A stretch of DNA of 64,000 nt, taken from assembly GCA_016288205.1 (NCBI GenBank), contig JAEEYO010000059.1, positions 88,806 to 152,805 of the forward strand. The letters run 5' to 3'. The stretch comes from Treponema sp. (GTDB taxonomy: Bacteria > Spirochaetota > Spirochaetia > Treponematales > Treponemataceae). Made by a program: the position numbers and the translations under genes. The notes under the pieces are model-generated. The model had not been told where the DNA came from. It worked only from the letters and a program-made list of their open reading frames with translations, and ran no database searches. Shown here piece by piece: positions 63,138-64,000 of the stretch (position 1 is its first letter; the number at the start of each line of letters is the position of its first letter).

Positions 63138-64000
63138 CTATGACAGCAGCGAGGTGTATTTTCCACGCTCCTCAGGTGGAATATTCAAGGTCTCCATGAC
63201 CTGAGGAAGCGACATGCTAAGTTTTTGCATCATGAGACGCATGTCTTCCAAGCGCCCCTTCTCAAGTCCCTCTTCCAGTCCTTCCACCCGTCCCTCCTCG
63301 AAGGACTCCTCCCTCTGAGAGGCAATGTCATCCTTGTAGTCGTACTCCATCAAAAACATATTGAACACCTCCGTAGATTTCCTTTCCAAATACTCCGGCA
63401 GAATCCCCTTCCTGACGGCCTCATGAACAGCCCAGCTAAGCGGATTTCTCTTCCCAGTCCTGTGGGCCTCCCTGAGCAATGCGATGAACTGTGAGTACTG
63501 CCTCAGCGCAACACATTTCTCAAGCAGGGCATCCCCCTTTCCCACATTTATGTTGTACACCCTGACAACAAGTTCCAGAGTCACGTCATCGGGCTCTTTC
63601 CCCTCGGGACGGATATATGCGTCGGAAAGCCTCATCACTTCCTCGGCGGGGAAGTCGTCCGTTCCGTTGTAGAGCACATAGAACTCCGGCATCGGAATCT
63701 GGATTCGGCTCCGGTAGTACTTTTTCCTCGCGGGAATTATCCTCTCGTAAATCCGCGTAACATAATCCAAAAGACGAAGCGGCATGTTCTGGTTTATCGT
63801 GGACTGGTGCTCTATCAGGACCACCACCTGTCCGTTCACCATCATGGCGACGTCGTTCGCATAGCTCAGGTACACCGCCCCGTCAATCATCTCGGGCTCA
63901 AGCTTAGTGTCCTCCAGCCTCAGGTCCGTTCCGTGCAGGGCATTGTAAAGCGAAAGGAAGTTCTCCTTTGCGTTTATGTCCTTTCCGAAGAGGTCGACGA
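63138..64000 (-). CDS. Rpn-family PD-(D/E)XK nuclease/transposase-like, N-terminus missing
   Basis: The frame is open to the window end, so the N-terminus is missing; 286 residues are visible. The stretch DLFGKDINAKENFLSLYNAL, then NGQVVVLIEHQSTINQNMPL and RLLDYVTRIYERI, is typical of the Rpn (YhgA-like, PDDEXK) recombination-promoting nucleases. EHQST carries the catalytic E-x-Q. The C-terminal 50 residues (EEGRVEGLEEGLEKGRLEDM) are a coiled coil. Rpn genes are often spread in many copies in gut bacteria; they are implicated in phage defence or horizontal transfer. It is transcribed on its own. Confidence 0.88.
   Translation of the reverse strand, partial: VDLFGKDINAKENFLSLYNALHGTDLRLEDTKLEPEMIDGAVYLSYANDVAMMVNGQVVVLIEHQSTINQNMPLRLLDYVTRIYERIIPARKKYYRSRIQIPMPEFYVLYNGTDDFPAEEVMRLSDAYIRPEGKEPDDVTLELVVRVYNINVGKGDALLEKCVALRQYSQFIALLREAHRTGKRNPLSWAVHEAVRKGILPEYLERKSTEVFNMFLMEYDYKDDIASQREESFEEGRVEGLEEGLEKGRLEDMRLMMQKLSMSLPQVMETLNIPPEERGKYTSLLS

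Overview
The window looks like a piece of a spirochaete chromosome, most likely Treponema. The support is a P83/100-family antigen, a giant propeller-HAMP-SpoIIE phosphatase, an Rnf-like gene cluster (C, D, G, E, A), many secreted or lipidated proteins with spirochaete-type lipoboxes (LTSC, LVSC, LISC), and vegetative promoters of the TTGACN-17-TATAAT type. Base composition is medium GC except in an AT-rich restriction-modification island (about 15.2-17.9 kb). No species can be named from the sequence alone.

Layout. 0-7.2 kb: a large helical TPR-type protein translationally coupled to a 1547-residue membrane PP2C phosphatase. 7.2-9.7 kb (minus): bactofilin, TPR protein and MtaB. 9.7-14.8 kb: a heptamer plus 23-bp tandem repeat patch, an AAA/DUF4143 ATPase, an ABC-F ATPase, a three-hairpin element and a DEAD-box helicase. 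14.8-17.9 kb: a 300-bp imperfect palindrome, a decayed EcoRII-type endonuclease remnant, a small ORF, an HNH endonuclease and a C5 cytosine methyltransferase with an N-terminal HTH and an upstream 15-bp palindrome. 18.0-21.1 kb: a 1000-residue lipoprotein whose signal peptide is interrupted by a G8 tract. 21.2-25.9 kb: AAA/TOPRIM ATPase, family-4 uracil-DNA glycosylase, PriA, tRNA-Val and tRNA-Pro. 26-35.3 kb: MATE transporter, lipoprotein, TrpRS, AlbA-type regulator, metallophosphoesterase, MetRS, FemAB-like transferase.

35.3-46.8 kb (minus) holds a GH57-like protein, the Rnf-like genes without an adjacent rnfB, a polytopic membrane protein, a DUF212 protein, a P-loop/Asp23-like fusion, a pseudouridine synthase and PcnB. 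46.9-54.8 kb is an accessory stretch: outer-membrane barrel candidate, SUMF1-like lipoprotein, XRE regulators, a broken PIN toxin behind an intact antitoxin, CsgG/LpoB-like secreted proteins, a bacterial retropepsin with a small partner, a UPF0175/DUF3368 toxin-antitoxin pair and an alpha/beta hydrolase. 54.9-63 kb returns to core genes: an m5U RNA methyltransferase, a PQQ-type propeller, P83/100, and the conserved rpsF-ssb-rpsR-rplI-dnaB cluster. The window ends inside an Rpn-family nuclease gene.

The observations I rate highest are the G8 tract that switches a large lipoprotein out of frame, the Rnf-like operon lacking rnfB and the usual covalent-flavin motifs, the layered restriction-modification island, a GH57-like protein that seems to have lost its nucleophile, a family of GTGGAAA heptamer repeats that supply the C-terminus of two unrelated proteins, and a recurrent promoter architecture predicting leaderless mRNAs. 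Gene starts were moved inward from the longest open frame wherever a Shine-Dalgarno sequence, promoter or family alignment argued for it; each case is noted.
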